Below, one piece after another: positions 1 to 7,975 of a stretch of DNA of 10,367 nucleotides. The position numbers and the translations under genes were made by a program. The notes below the pieces were generated by a model. The model searched no databases. It saw only the letters and a program-made list of their open reading frames with translations, and was not told the DNA's origin. Each line of letters opens with the position of its first letter. Within the stretch, counting starts at the first letter, position 1. Origin of the DNA: Funneliformis mosseae (Eukaryota; Glomeromycota; Glomeromycetes; Glomerales; Glomeraceae). Where the stretch lies: positions 1 to 10,367 of the forward strand of contig CAJVPP010003973.1 of NCBI GenBank assembly GCA_910592005.1, written 5' to 3'.

Positions 1-120
1 AATTTTGGCTGATTCTTGGCCGATTTCTGATGTATGCCAATCGGCTAGGCTGATTTTTGATAATTTGCCGATTTTAGGCCGATTTAGGCTGATTTTAGGC
101 CGATTTTCGCATGTCCGATT
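1..120. repeat. Degenerate GGCYGATTTT repeat array
   Basis: The unit GGCTGATT or GGCCGATT, usually followed by T-rich or TTA spacer, recurs at about 8, 18, 48, 77, 87 and 98. Weaker copies are at 67 (GCCGATT) and 114 (TCCGATT). One unit is inverted (AATCGGC, 39-45). Spacing is about 9-12 bases in the second half and looser in the first. GC content is clearly higher than in the DNA that follows. The array is cut by the left edge, so its full length is unknown. It could be a minisatellite or the subterminal repeats of a transposable element; nothing coding is visible. Confidence 0.75.
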
Positions 121-1260
121 TTTTTGATTTCGACCAGTGAGACTTAGAATCCAAGGTTAAGGATTGCTAAGGATACAAATCTCTATAATAAAGGAATCTC
201 TTTCTAAACTACATATATTAAAAATCCTTTAACATGTCAATTGTATTTATCGTATTTACAAATTGTTAAAGTTATTTACTCGTCTAAAAGTATAAACCTA
301 AGGTTGATTATGATAGGACTTATTTCATAGTAACTTATTAGTTTCTAGTACGTTACTCCCTATTATTAAGTCATAGTTACCCTAAGTTTGATGGGCTGAG
401 CGTAGGGTTAACAGTAGACAGTTGAAAATATATCAGATACTAATTTAAAAAGAAAGTTTGATTATACATGTATATATGTAAATAAAAATTTATTAAAGGA
501 AAAAAAAGGATGTCAAATAACATTTAAAACTTCTAGATTTTCAAACTACAACTAATAGATATTGTTGAAAAAAATGGATTGAAGAATAAACAAACAAAAA
601 CCATCAACGTTATTATGTAACTTTAAAACATTATTTTATGTGCTATATGTATCATGCTTAAAGAATTCTTTCTTAAGAGAAAAAATGAAGTGCAATCAAA
701 ATCTAAATCAATTAGTAAAAAATAATAAAAAAAAAAACTAGATTCTATAAAAATAATATTTGTGATTTTCATTCATTATATCTATAAAATTTGAAACAAT
801 TTTGAAATTAATTTGAAGTGTACGATTAAAGATAAGTTAGAGTATTCAATACCTGAGTTGATGTTACCTATTGAGATGTAAAAAAATTTTTTCAAGGAAT
901 TAAGAACTTGATAGATTGGTTTAAGTTCAAGATCTTAGGTCCTAACGATTGAAAAAAAGATGATAATTTTTATGACTTTAATATCATATATGACCTTCAA
1001 GATGCAATCTTTATAAATTCATTATAACTGAAATCGATAACAAAAAGGATTCTTCATTGGATTTAAGCTAGCTTATGTTTTGGTATTTTCATCATTAGCT
1101 CTATTAAAAAAGGATAAATAATTAAACAATTGTGAGTAACAGAAACAAAAAATAATCATATGTAATCTTAACTATGAATGCTAAGGTGTCTATATACATT
1201 CTGTAGTAAAGATAGAGCATTAATGTCCTTCCTATTAAAGAACACATCTAATTCCTTTGT
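121..1260. other. Gene-free AT-rich spacer
   Basis: No open frame of useful length and no RNA gene is visible on either strand. Base composition is mixed enough to suggest old, decayed sequence rather than simple repeat. The least degenerate part is about 900-1080, where one plus-strand frame reads short stretches such as NFYDFNIIYDLQDAIFINSL between stops. I cannot match this to a family and do not call it a gene. A CCCTAA at 380-385 and TAGGGTTA at 403-410 are single telomere-like words, not an array. Confidence 0.6.
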
Positions 1261-1960
1261 TAATTTTTTTTAAAAAAATGCTTTATTTCTTGTCATTATT
1301 TTATTTAGATATTTTGAGTTAAAATGAAAAAAAGTAAAATATCATAAAAAAGAATAAAAATATTAAAATATAATATATATTTATATATATAGACTAATTT
1401 AAAAAATATTACTTTTTTGATAAATGATTTTTTAATATATATTAAATAATAATAAAAAAATCATTATGTATACGAATATTATATTATTTAATTTATAGAA
1501 TTCTTAAAATTTATGCTTTTAATTAATACAATAATAATATCATCAAATTAATTATTTTAAAGCTTAAATTTATATTAATTATGAATTATAATAAAATTTA
1601 TTAATCTATAATTATATTTTTATAATTTAAAATTTATTAATATATTAGTTTATCATTTAATTATATAATTTAATTATTAAATTAATATGAATTTTTTTTT
1701 TAAAGAAATCTGTTTTTACAATCAAAAAAATTTGATAAATATTATTATTCATTATACATCATCAAAGCTAATCAGAAATTAACTAATATTTTATAATGAT
1801 ATATTATTATTTTATTAATTATAATAAAAAACTTTTTAAGCATTTTTTTAATAATAGTTTAACGTTTTATCTATAAGAAAGTAATACATTTTTTTTAAAT
1901 TTAATACCACTTTTCAATTAGCAGTTTCTTTGAGAAAAAAAAAGAGAGAGATATATATAT
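1261..1960. other. Extreme AT block, low complexity
   Basis: This stretch is made almost wholly of A and T, with runs of A, T and TA/TTA words and very few G or C bases. No coding frame is present. Such blocks are common between genes in AT-rich fungal genomes. It could also be the remains of a decayed mobile element, but no terminal repeats are visible. Confidence 0.75.
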
Positions 1961-1962
1961 AT
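1943..1962. repeat. Compound (GA)n(TA)n microsatellite
   Basis: Four AG dinucleotides are followed directly by about six AT dinucleotides, at the right edge of the AT block. It is an ordinary simple repeat. Confidence 0.85.
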
Positions 1963-2645
1963 TACTTTACAAATGTTAAAAAATACTAAAAAATTTGATT
2001 AAAATTTTTTATACTCATGTTGGTTCTTGATCTTTACTTTAAAAGTAAGTTGTAAAACATTTTTCTACAAATAAACTAAAAATGATGGTAATAAATATAA
2101 AGCAAATTCAGTCAGATAAGCTAATTAGTTTAACGACTAAAGATTAATAATCTGTATCATTATTTTCCCCAATAATTTGAAATTTAATACACGGACATTA
2201 ATATAATTGCTCGAATTTTTTATGAAAACATATATTCTTCCTTAAGTGATTTTATAAAATTTCTTCTAATCTTCAGATGAAACATTCTAGTAGAATGAAA
2301 GGTCCATTAAATGATAATGATTCATGCTTAAAGTTTCGCTGATATAGTGTATTCACTGTGTGTTTATTTTAATTCAAAAATTAATTAAACTAAAGAAAGA
2401 AATCGCATTTTTCGTTTACAAGCTGTATCACAACTAAACAATTTTTTTGCACAGTATATACAATACATGTTTATGCTACAAATGCATTTTCAAATATTCA
2501 TGATTAAATGTGTTAATTCACCGAAGTCACAAAATTTTTAAAAAAAAGTTATTGATGTGTTATTAAATTATTTGAGAAAAAAAAAAAAAGATTTAATAAA
2601 AATAATCATAATTCTAAAGTTTCGAATTTCCTAACCACCTCTAGC
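1961..2645. other. Gene-free spacer downstream of F-box pseudogene
   Basis: AT-rich sequence with scattered stops in all frames. The F-box reading on the minus strand ends at 2646, so this stretch lies 3' of that pseudogene. I see no further gene, RNA or ordered repeat. An A-run of about 12 lies near 2577-2589. Confidence 0.6.
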
Positions 2646-3880
2646 TTATATATTTTCAACTACATTCATGATTTCTAAGCTATTGGCATGACGTCTCATG
2701 ATCGTTAAAGAGAGGGATTTTCATTGCGTACGAGATTCCCAATTCATAAAAAAAATCCTCTAAATCTTTAAAAGTCAACAAGTTATTTTTTTTGCAATAA
2801 CCTTAATTCATAAAATTTTTCTGTGAATATTTTGTCACAACCTCCAAACTTTCTTTTCCAACATGATAAAACACTTGAATACTTTCTAATTGTCTACAAT
2901 TATCCAAAATAAGTTTTAGTTCTTCGGTATTCACAAACTTTGCAGTAAGTAATGAGAAAAGGTTTAGACAAAATTTAGCACTAGCCAAATTTAATGAATC
3001 ATCGTCAGTATAAAGTTCCCTTAAATTCTTCCCATTATTTCTAGAAATCTGTCCAAGTATTCGTGCTTAGGACATTGGTATAATCTCAAAGTTTGTAATT
3101 GTTGAACGGTGACAAATTGTAAAATTTTCATATTCATAAAAACGTTTCCATAGATTTCTAACCTGATTAAGGTGTCTGAATGTTTTTGTTATAAGAGATG
3201 ACAAACTACTAATAGAATTAAGTCTCATTAAAGATAAATGCATCAAGTTGTTTTGTGAAAAGATTAAATCTGTCAATCCTCTCAAAACGCAACTTTTAAA
3301 TTGTATTGCAAATGATTTTATGTTCTGACAATTTTGAGACAAAATATAAAAAAGTTTAAAATCAAGGTTCGAATTAATCTTTAACAACGAAAGATCTTTC
3401 AAACAATCGATCACTCTAGAAAGATGAGATAAATCAACTCTGATATCGACGGTGACTATACAATCCAATTTTTTCAAGGAAGATATTCTCACAATCATTT
3501 TCAATATTTCTTGTATGGCTAAAATTCTTTGTGGAGGTTTAATACTAAATAGAATTATATGGTCAATTGTACAAATAGATAAGACTTTACAGAATGATAA
3601 GTAATTAAATAATGGAGGGTTCAATGTTGGAGTCGTGATAGAAATTCCATTCTCATGTAAGAGGGCCCTTGACTACAAGCAACGTTTTAATAATTTGTTG
3701 AGATCGCAGATTCGAGGCAAGTGACACATAATCCTAAAATTCCCAAATATTTCTCCACAAAATTCTAATGGAAACTTCACACCAAAGACGGTTTGCTAGT
3801 AAGCATGAGTATAAAGTTTCTTTGTCATTTTCTAAATATTCAAAGATATCGCTAAGGCAATCAACGGTAAGTTGAGTCAT
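2646..3880 (-). pseudogene. F-box/LRR-like protein pseudogene
   Basis: Read leftwards from ATG at 3880-3878, this encodes MTQLTVDCLSDIFEYLENDK and continues through the hallmark SCLLANRLWCEVSIRILWRN. This is an F-box helix bundle in the style of the very large Rhizophagus F-box family, whose intact members act as putative adaptors between the SCF ubiquitin ligase and LRR-bound targets. The frame stops at TAG 3736-3734, just after the F-box. The body resumes in another frame as SRALLHENGISITTPTLNPP, then PPLFNYLSFCKVLSI, and a series of leucine-rich repeats down to about 3130. Frame changes fall near 3676-3690, 3120-3140, 3036-3041, 2812-2816, 2786-2793 (A8 run) and 2748-2755 (T8 run). Further in-frame stops are TAG 3675-3673 and TGA 2723-2721. 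The tail reads NGKNLRELYTDDDSLNLASA, then FFMNWESRTQ, stop, KSLSLTIMRRHANSLEIMNV, ending at TAA 2648-2646. These blocks are in family order with little missing, so decay came after duplication of a full-length gene. Introns cannot explain the breaks, since they fall inside conserved segments without splice sites. The 559-base open stretch at 3067-3624 is only part of this relic, and its nominal start is not a real one. Confidence 0.88.
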
Positions 3881-3902
3881 TTTGTTTGATGATAACAAAA
3901 TG
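3878..3902 (-). other. 9-bp perfect hairpin ending on pseudogene start codon
   Basis: CATTTTGTT (3878-3886) and AACAAAATG (3894-3902) are exact reverse complements around a 7-base loop. On the minus strand the second arm ends with the ATG of the F-box pseudogene, so in the former mRNA the start codon would have been paired with the leader. The AACAAAATG-type start context may simply be typical of this gene family and the symmetry accidental. Confidence 0.6.
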
Positions 3903-4341
3903 GGAGAGAAAGAAGAATAAGAAAAAGATTTAGTTCGATCAAAAAAATTTATTTTTTTTTGTTAATAAATGTTCAAACGGAAATTAGTTTAACCAGTTCC
4001 AGATTGTATAATGCACGTGATTAAAAGCAAAATGTGGCTGAGTCCTGCATTTTTGAAATAAAAACAAAAATTAGATTTAATATGACTAACATTCAAAACG
4101 ATATGTACGAGTTGTTGCATGATGAAAGTTACAAATTGCTTTCTGTTATGAACTTGTAATGTTGTAACTGTAAGGCAGAATAATTTTCAACGGAAATGTC
4201 TCAGAAATATAAAAAAGAAACATTCCATGCAATCGAGATAGTTGGATTATAATAAGTGAAAACGACTTTTTGCTTCATTCTAAATACAAAAATCATATTA
4301 CTCTAATTCCGTCACTAATGCAAGTGTCAAGTGCAAGCCAT
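3903..4341. other. Spacer upstream of F-box pseudogene
   Basis: This is the former 5' side of the minus-strand F-box gene. It contains a purine-rich stretch (3901-3930), a T9-10 run and one CACGTG at 4014-4019. A 25-codon plus-strand frame at 4081-4158 has no recognisable content and is not called. No promoter can be assigned with confidence. Confidence 0.5.
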
Positions 4342-4491
4342 TTACATGAGTCGACCAACAACAACTTTCTTTATGACCTGAGGTACTTTTTTATAGCCTT
4401 TATCAACAATTAGTTTTAAGTATTCATATTTTAGACATTTGTGACTTGTAATTCCTTAAGTCTTCAATGCCATTTCAACAGGTAAATTTTT
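4342..4491 (-). pseudogene. Possible coding relic, family unknown
   Basis: On the minus strand one frame reads KNLPVEMALKT, stop (TAA 4458-4456), GITSHKCLKYEYLKLIVDKG followed by YKKVPQVIKKVVVGRLM and a stop at 4344-4342. The residue mix (charged and hydrophobic residues in balance, no homopolymer-driven Lys/Phe bias) looks more like real protein than the noise usual in this AT-rich DNA. I do not recognise a family. There is no start codon before the internal stop that would give a plausible protein, and the neighbouring frames add nothing. It may be a fragment of a dead gene or transposon, or chance. Confidence 0.22.
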
Positions 4492-4510
4492 TTAGAAAAT
4501 TTCTAAGTTT

Positions 4511-4740
4511 ACACGGGGGATGTATGTACACTTATCACGTGACATGTATATTTGTCACCGGTGTCACGCCCATCCTCCGCCTTTAGTTTTACTATTTATT
4601 CTAGGGACAGAGAAAAATTCTTATTCATCACTAATTAACCGTCACATGGGCGTCATACAGGTAATTTCTTAATTTCTTCATATTGGTAAAGTAATGTTAA
4701 TGCCGGCCGTGACCGTGTACAATACACCCGTGTACCATTT
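4511..4740. other. Palindrome-rich patch of higher GC
   Basis: A local rise in GC coincides with several symmetric words. TCACGTGA (4535-4542) and CACCGGTG (4556-4563) are palindromes. GTGACA (4539-4544) and TGTCAC (4553-4558) form inverted arms. GGGGGATG near 4515 mirrors CATCCTCC near 4571 with one mismatch. Further on, GTGTA-CAA-TACAC (4715-4727) is an inverted repeat and CGTGTAC occurs twice (4714-4720 and 4729-4735). No coding frame explains it. It may be a bipartite protein-binding region, a small non-autonomous element or a degenerate repeat. Confidence 0.45.
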
Positions 4741-5307
4741 TTTTAATATATATATCGATCATTTTAGTTAATAGAATGTATGTGATTGGTCGATGAAATA
4801 TTCATATAAAGCATATAAAGCGACAATTCGATGATACGTGCACAACTATATTACACGATCCTATTTAGTGTATACCCGTAAATTTCCATATTTGTTCATT
4901 TGGAAATCCATTTTTTAATGTAAGAAAATCATTCTAACCAACCTCACTCTCAAATTTAACCATTTATGCAACAGGTTTTATGACAATGCAAATAATTTTT
5001 TTATATAGATATTTTAACCAGTGATTCGGTTCCAAAATTAAAAAAGAACTATATTTTTCGGTAGTTAGGTTCAACGCCAAGTATCTTAATCGATCCGTCG
5101 CAGTAACAAACTATTTTTTTAAGGGGTTGAAATGTAGGGCTGAGTTTTAGAGTTTATTGAATTTCGATAGCGTGTGAATATTGTTCCATTGTGAAAAGAA
5201 CCAACATACCAAATATGATGAACCTGGGATTATATTAAAAATTTTTTTTATTATTTAACCATAACCGAAGTGGTACAAACCAAATAGTTACCTAGTTCTT
5301 ATACTAG

Positions 5308-5322
5308 TTGTTGTTGTTGTTG
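5308..5322. repeat. (TTG)5 microsatellite
   Basis: Five perfect TTG units in tandem, not inside any coding frame that I can support. Confidence 0.9.
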
Positions 5323-5431
5323 TCCTATTTACATAAATATTATAATTAACGTTTTCCCTGAATCGGAATTATCTGAAAAAGTTTTTTTAAAAAAATGATT
5401 CGTAAATACCTATTTATGATAACGATGAAAA

Positions 5432-5450
5432 GATTTGGTTACGCCAAATC
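5432..5450. other. Perfect 7-bp hairpin GATTTGG/CCAAATC
   Basis: GATTTGG (5432-5438) and CCAAATC (5444-5450) pair exactly around the loop TTACG. The stem is GC-richer than its surroundings. It lies about 800 bases before the Vps68-like start codon and is not followed by a T run, so it is not a terminator. Its role is unknown and chance is possible. Confidence 0.5.
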
Positions 5451-5867
5451 CCACGATAATTTTAAGGATCAAAAAAAAAAAAATCAATCTTCTTTGCTAT
5501 TTTCTATTAAGGAATCCTTTTTGACCATCATTCACCAACAAAAGATGAAACCTTTTCTTTATGACATAGGATGAAATTTAGAAAATCCGTAAATCCCTAA
5601 AGAGAAAAAGAATTTCATAAGCGGGAGATTGTCAACATACTTAAATAAAATGTCCGAACAAGTAACAACATTATAACGAACTAAAAAGAAAAAAAATTAA
5701 TTAATTTTGAAAAAAAAATAGAATGAAAGTTGTTTTGTACATTAATAAGATATTCACATGAAATATATATAAACATCTTCAAAAAGATCTTAGAGTTTCA
5801 GTGGTTTATATTTTATATATAATCTTGGGTTGACAATTTAATAATAGATGCAGAAGGATCCGCACAA

Positions 5868-5953
5868 CCAATAAAAACACGTGAGAAACACAAATGGTTG
5901 GAGCGAATGTATAGATTCCTCACGTGGTGGCACTTGAGACACCACGGATTCCT
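5868..5953 (+). promoter_or_regulatory. Putative upstream control region: CCAAT plus two E-boxes
   Basis: CCAAT (5868-5872) is followed by CACGTG at 5878-5883 and again at 5921-5926. The second box lies in an inverted repeat CGTGGTG (5923-5929) / CACCACG (5940-5946), flanked by direct copies of GATTCCT (5914-5920 and 5947-5953). CACGTG is the E-box bound by fungal bHLH factors such as Cbf1 and Pho4, and CCAAT is the site of the HAP complex. The cluster lies about 320-380 bases before the start codon at 6246, a reasonable place for a promoter of the Vps68-like gene. Function is inferred from position and motif only. Confidence 0.4.
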
Positions 5954-6245
5954 TTAATTACACAATTTTGTTCGGCGTTTTTTATGGTTTATGACAAAAT
6001 AAGACAAAATTGCTTTCAAAACTTGTTGAATTGTGAAACTTTTAATTTATTCATTATAAAATACCAAATTTTATTACCATAAAATCAAATAATAACCTGC
6101 TGTATATCATTTGGGAAAAAAATACCAGATATAAAGTTTCAAACAATTTTAGTTTACATTAAAAAAAAACTTTCATTCGATAAGAAACGAGACACAAGAG
6201 AACAACAATATTTAACGAAAAACGAAGAAAAAAAGGAACCCACCA

Positions 6246-7145
6246 ATGGTTCATCAACTTTTATCTTCCACCCCTTCAACTTTATCCCCAGTTTCTTCAC
6301 GTTGGAATGCCGGTTTTGATAATAGGAGAATATGTTATCGCTTTCCTCGTACTAGGGACATTGCAATATACCTCTCTGGAGGACTGGTAAGTGACGTTAA
6401 ATTTTTTTTAAAAAAAAAAATCAAAATGTTCCACTCGCTAAGTCTTTTTATTTTTTCCTTTGAAACGTTTTACAAGTTTGCAATAGGGTGGTGGGCTTTT
6501 ATTGACGCTTTAGTTTATAGCAATCACAACCAAGGTTCTTCCTTTAAAGTTTCGGTTGAAGAAGTCATGAGCGGTGTTGTAACGACCGTTGGAATGTTAT
6601 TGTGAATATTATTTACGCTTTGGAATGAAATTTGTTCTTTTTAAATACAAAATGTGGGTGCTAACTTTTTTTTTTCAACAAAACTCTTTTTTAGAGTAGC
6701 CTTAATAGATAAATCCATCCTTAGCGATGAATTATATATTTACACACAAAGGACGCTCTGGAAAGCGCGCCTACTTTTATTTTTAGGGTTTACACTTGTG
6801 GCCAGCGGTCTAATCGGCTCGGTGGTAAATAATATTCATTAATTTTTTTCTTTGATATTTACTCAATTACGTAAGTAAATGAATTTTTCGTATTTTAGAC
6901 GGTGTTCGTGATAAAATACATGAATCTTCATGAGTCGTCTCGTGGATACAATGACATACAGTTTGAGATAGCTGTGGTGGTTCAAAATGTCTGCATAATG
7001 ATGAGGTAAGCTCGTCACTTTCATTATCTATCAGATCAATCTATCAATCACTAACTCTTTTTTTTTTTTTTTACGCCGATTCAGTTCACTGATCCTTTTA
7101 ATTGGTCAATGTTCGAGTGATAATAAATACGAAAACATCCTTTAA
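6246..7145 (+). CDS. UPF0220/TMEM50 family membrane protein, Vps68-like
   Basis: Five exons: 6246-6386, 6477-6601, 6695-6824, 6899-7005 and 7085-7145. They join in frame to give 187 residues ending at TAA 7143-7145. The protein has a 37-residue N-terminal lead, then the family signature DIAIYLSGGLFAIGWWAFID (38-57). Four hydrophobic segments follow at about 39-61, 77-93, 113-137 and 154-175. Other family marks are the charged WKAR before helix 3 (111-114) and VVVQNVCIMMSSLILLIGQC (158-177) in helix 4. In yeast Vps68 forms a complex with Vps55 on endosomes and helps cargo move from late endosome to vacuole; animal relatives are TMEM50A/B. Length and helix count fit the family, and all five exons contribute family-conserved sequence, which supports every junction. 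The start at 6246 is the first ATG of the long open frame, with +4 G but C at -3. The gene symbol is left blank because Vps68 and TMEM50 orthology cannot be separated by eye. Confidence 0.88.
6387..6476 (+). other. Intron 1 of Vps68-like gene (90 bases, phase 0, no stop)
   Basis: The donor is GTAAGT at 6387. The acceptor is AAG, ending at 6476. The acceptor was chosen because it joins YLSGGL directly to FAIGWW, as in the family. The intron length is a multiple of three and it has no stop in frame, so keeping it would insert 30 residues into the first membrane helix. AAG is a less common acceptor than CAG or TAG. Confidence 0.82.
6602..6694 (+). other. Intron 2 of Vps68-like gene (93 bases, phase 2)
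   Basis: The donor is GTGAAT, a weak non-GTAAG form. A perfect CTAAC branch site lies at 6661-6665, followed by a T-rich tract and the acceptor TTTTTTAG ending at 6694. Splicing gives GMLL-VALIDKS, matching the loop after helix 2. Retention would stop translation at once (TGA at 6603-6605). Confidence 0.85.
6825..6898 (+). other. Intron 3 of Vps68-like gene (74 bases, phase 0)
   Basis: The donor is GTAAAT at 6825 and the acceptor TATTTTAG ends at 6898. Splicing joins GLIGSV to TVFVIKYM within helix 3. A perfect GTAAGT at 6871-6876 lies inside the intron, but using it as donor would keep an in-frame TAA, so it is a decoy. The branch site is not obvious. Confidence 0.85.
7006..7084 (+). other. 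Intron 4 of Vps68-like gene (79 bases, phase 2)
   Basis: The donor is GTAAGC at 7006. The branch site CTAAC is at 7051-7055, followed by a run of about 15 T and the acceptor TTCAG ending at 7084. Splicing gives CIMM-SSLILLIGQC, completing helix 4. Confidence 0.9.
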
Positions 7146-7975
7146 TGCATATTCATTTCACATTTACTATTCTTATCATTTATATACCCTTTCATTCCTT
7201 TCTTATTTTCTTTTTTACTTGTAAAATTTTTTTTATACATATATATATTTTTTTTGAAACTTTTCGATTTTATTAACATACACTCAGATTTTTGAAGAAT
7301 AGAGAAAAAAAATAAATTTAAATTTTAGCAGTTTTTCTTTGTTTTCATGTATAAAAAATAACCCTTCTTTATATGAATCCCTCATATAAACTTATAAAAC
7401 TTTTATTTGATATGCATTAAACAATCATAATAGAATAATGACAGTTAATTCTAAAATATTTTTTTTTATTTTTATTTTTTTTCTCACATTTATACATACA
7501 TACTTGTTTCCTGGCATTGAAACTTGCTCAAAGGGTAACGCATTCATGACAAAAAATGTCAATCATATGATCAGAGGTATTAGGTCAAAATTGGCGTAAA
7601 CATAGCAGATCATTGGTTCTAAAAAGTTCCAATTGATGTATGAAATTTACCCCTGGTTAACCAATCAAACATGCTATCGCATTTGGTTTATAATTTGTTG
7701 TTTGTATTTGGTAAATTCTTTGACATGTCTTTAAGCCTTTGAGAATTTTTTCTGGGATACTAAAAAAAAATTAGTTTTTTTTTTATTTTATTTTTTTTTT
7801 TTTCGTTCCTTCCTTTAAAAAGATTAAAAAAAGAAAAATAAAAAAAAAGTATAACTTCTTTTACTGTTTTACATTTAAACGTAATTTTACATTATCATAA
7901 ATATTAAAAACGTGGTCCAAAGTCCGCTAAAAATATCAATTTATTCGAATTTTTTAACTACTTCATCACCACCAG
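7146..7975. other. Spacer between Vps68-like and F-box genes
   Basis: The first part should contain the 3' UTR of the Vps68-like gene. It is pyrimidine-rich, with an AATAAA near 7310 as one possible poly(A) signal. The part at about 7500-7740 is less repetitive and may be the promoter of the F-box gene. It contains TGACA-aaaaa-TGTCA (7547-7561), a perfect 5-bp inverted repeat. Long T and A runs occupy 7760-7850. No further gene is visible on either strand. Confidence 0.55.

Larger units (their letters stand above)
4741..5860. other. Gene-free spacer
   Basis: No gene is visible. The section has mixed-complexity AT-rich sequence with A and T runs (for example the A13-like run near 5470). It also holds a TTG microsatellite and a small hairpin, listed separately. 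Between about 5020 and 5300 there are words built on CGGTT/AACCG and GAACTA on both strands. They suggest a worn-down repeat, but they are too diverged to pair with confidence. Confidence 0.5.

Noticed and set aside
376..410. Interstitial telomere repeat (CCCTAA / TAGGGTTA)
   Set aside because: Only one copy of each word, in opposite orientation, with no tandem array.
2803..2988. Separate small minus-strand gene of 61 residues
   Set aside because: It reads as the LRR part of the same F-box pseudogene, joined by family-conserved sequence on both sides in other frames.
3067..3624. Stand-alone minus-strand protein gene of 185 residues
   Set aside because: Its start is a TTG inside conserved F-box-family sequence that continues upstream, and its end comes from a frame change; it is the middle of the pseudogene at 2646-3880.
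4081..4158. 25-codon plus-strand ORF
   Set aside because: Too short, no recognisable content, and no supporting neighbour or splice signal.
5020..5300. Element with inverted ends built on CGGTT/AACCG and GAACTA words
   Set aside because: The words do not line up as matching arms, and no target duplication is visible.
5458..5484. Intrinsic terminator or poly-A-linked RNA near the A run
   Set aside because: The nearby hairpin (5432-5450) is not followed by a T run, and this is a eukaryotic genome where such terminators are not expected.
6654..6842. Separate 62-residue membrane protein gene
   Set aside because: The first third is intron sequence and the rest is exon 3 of the Vps68-like gene.
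6871..6876. GTAAGT as the true donor of intron 3
   Set aside because: Using it would keep an in-frame TAA at 6840-6842; the donor at 6825 joins family-conserved residues exactly.
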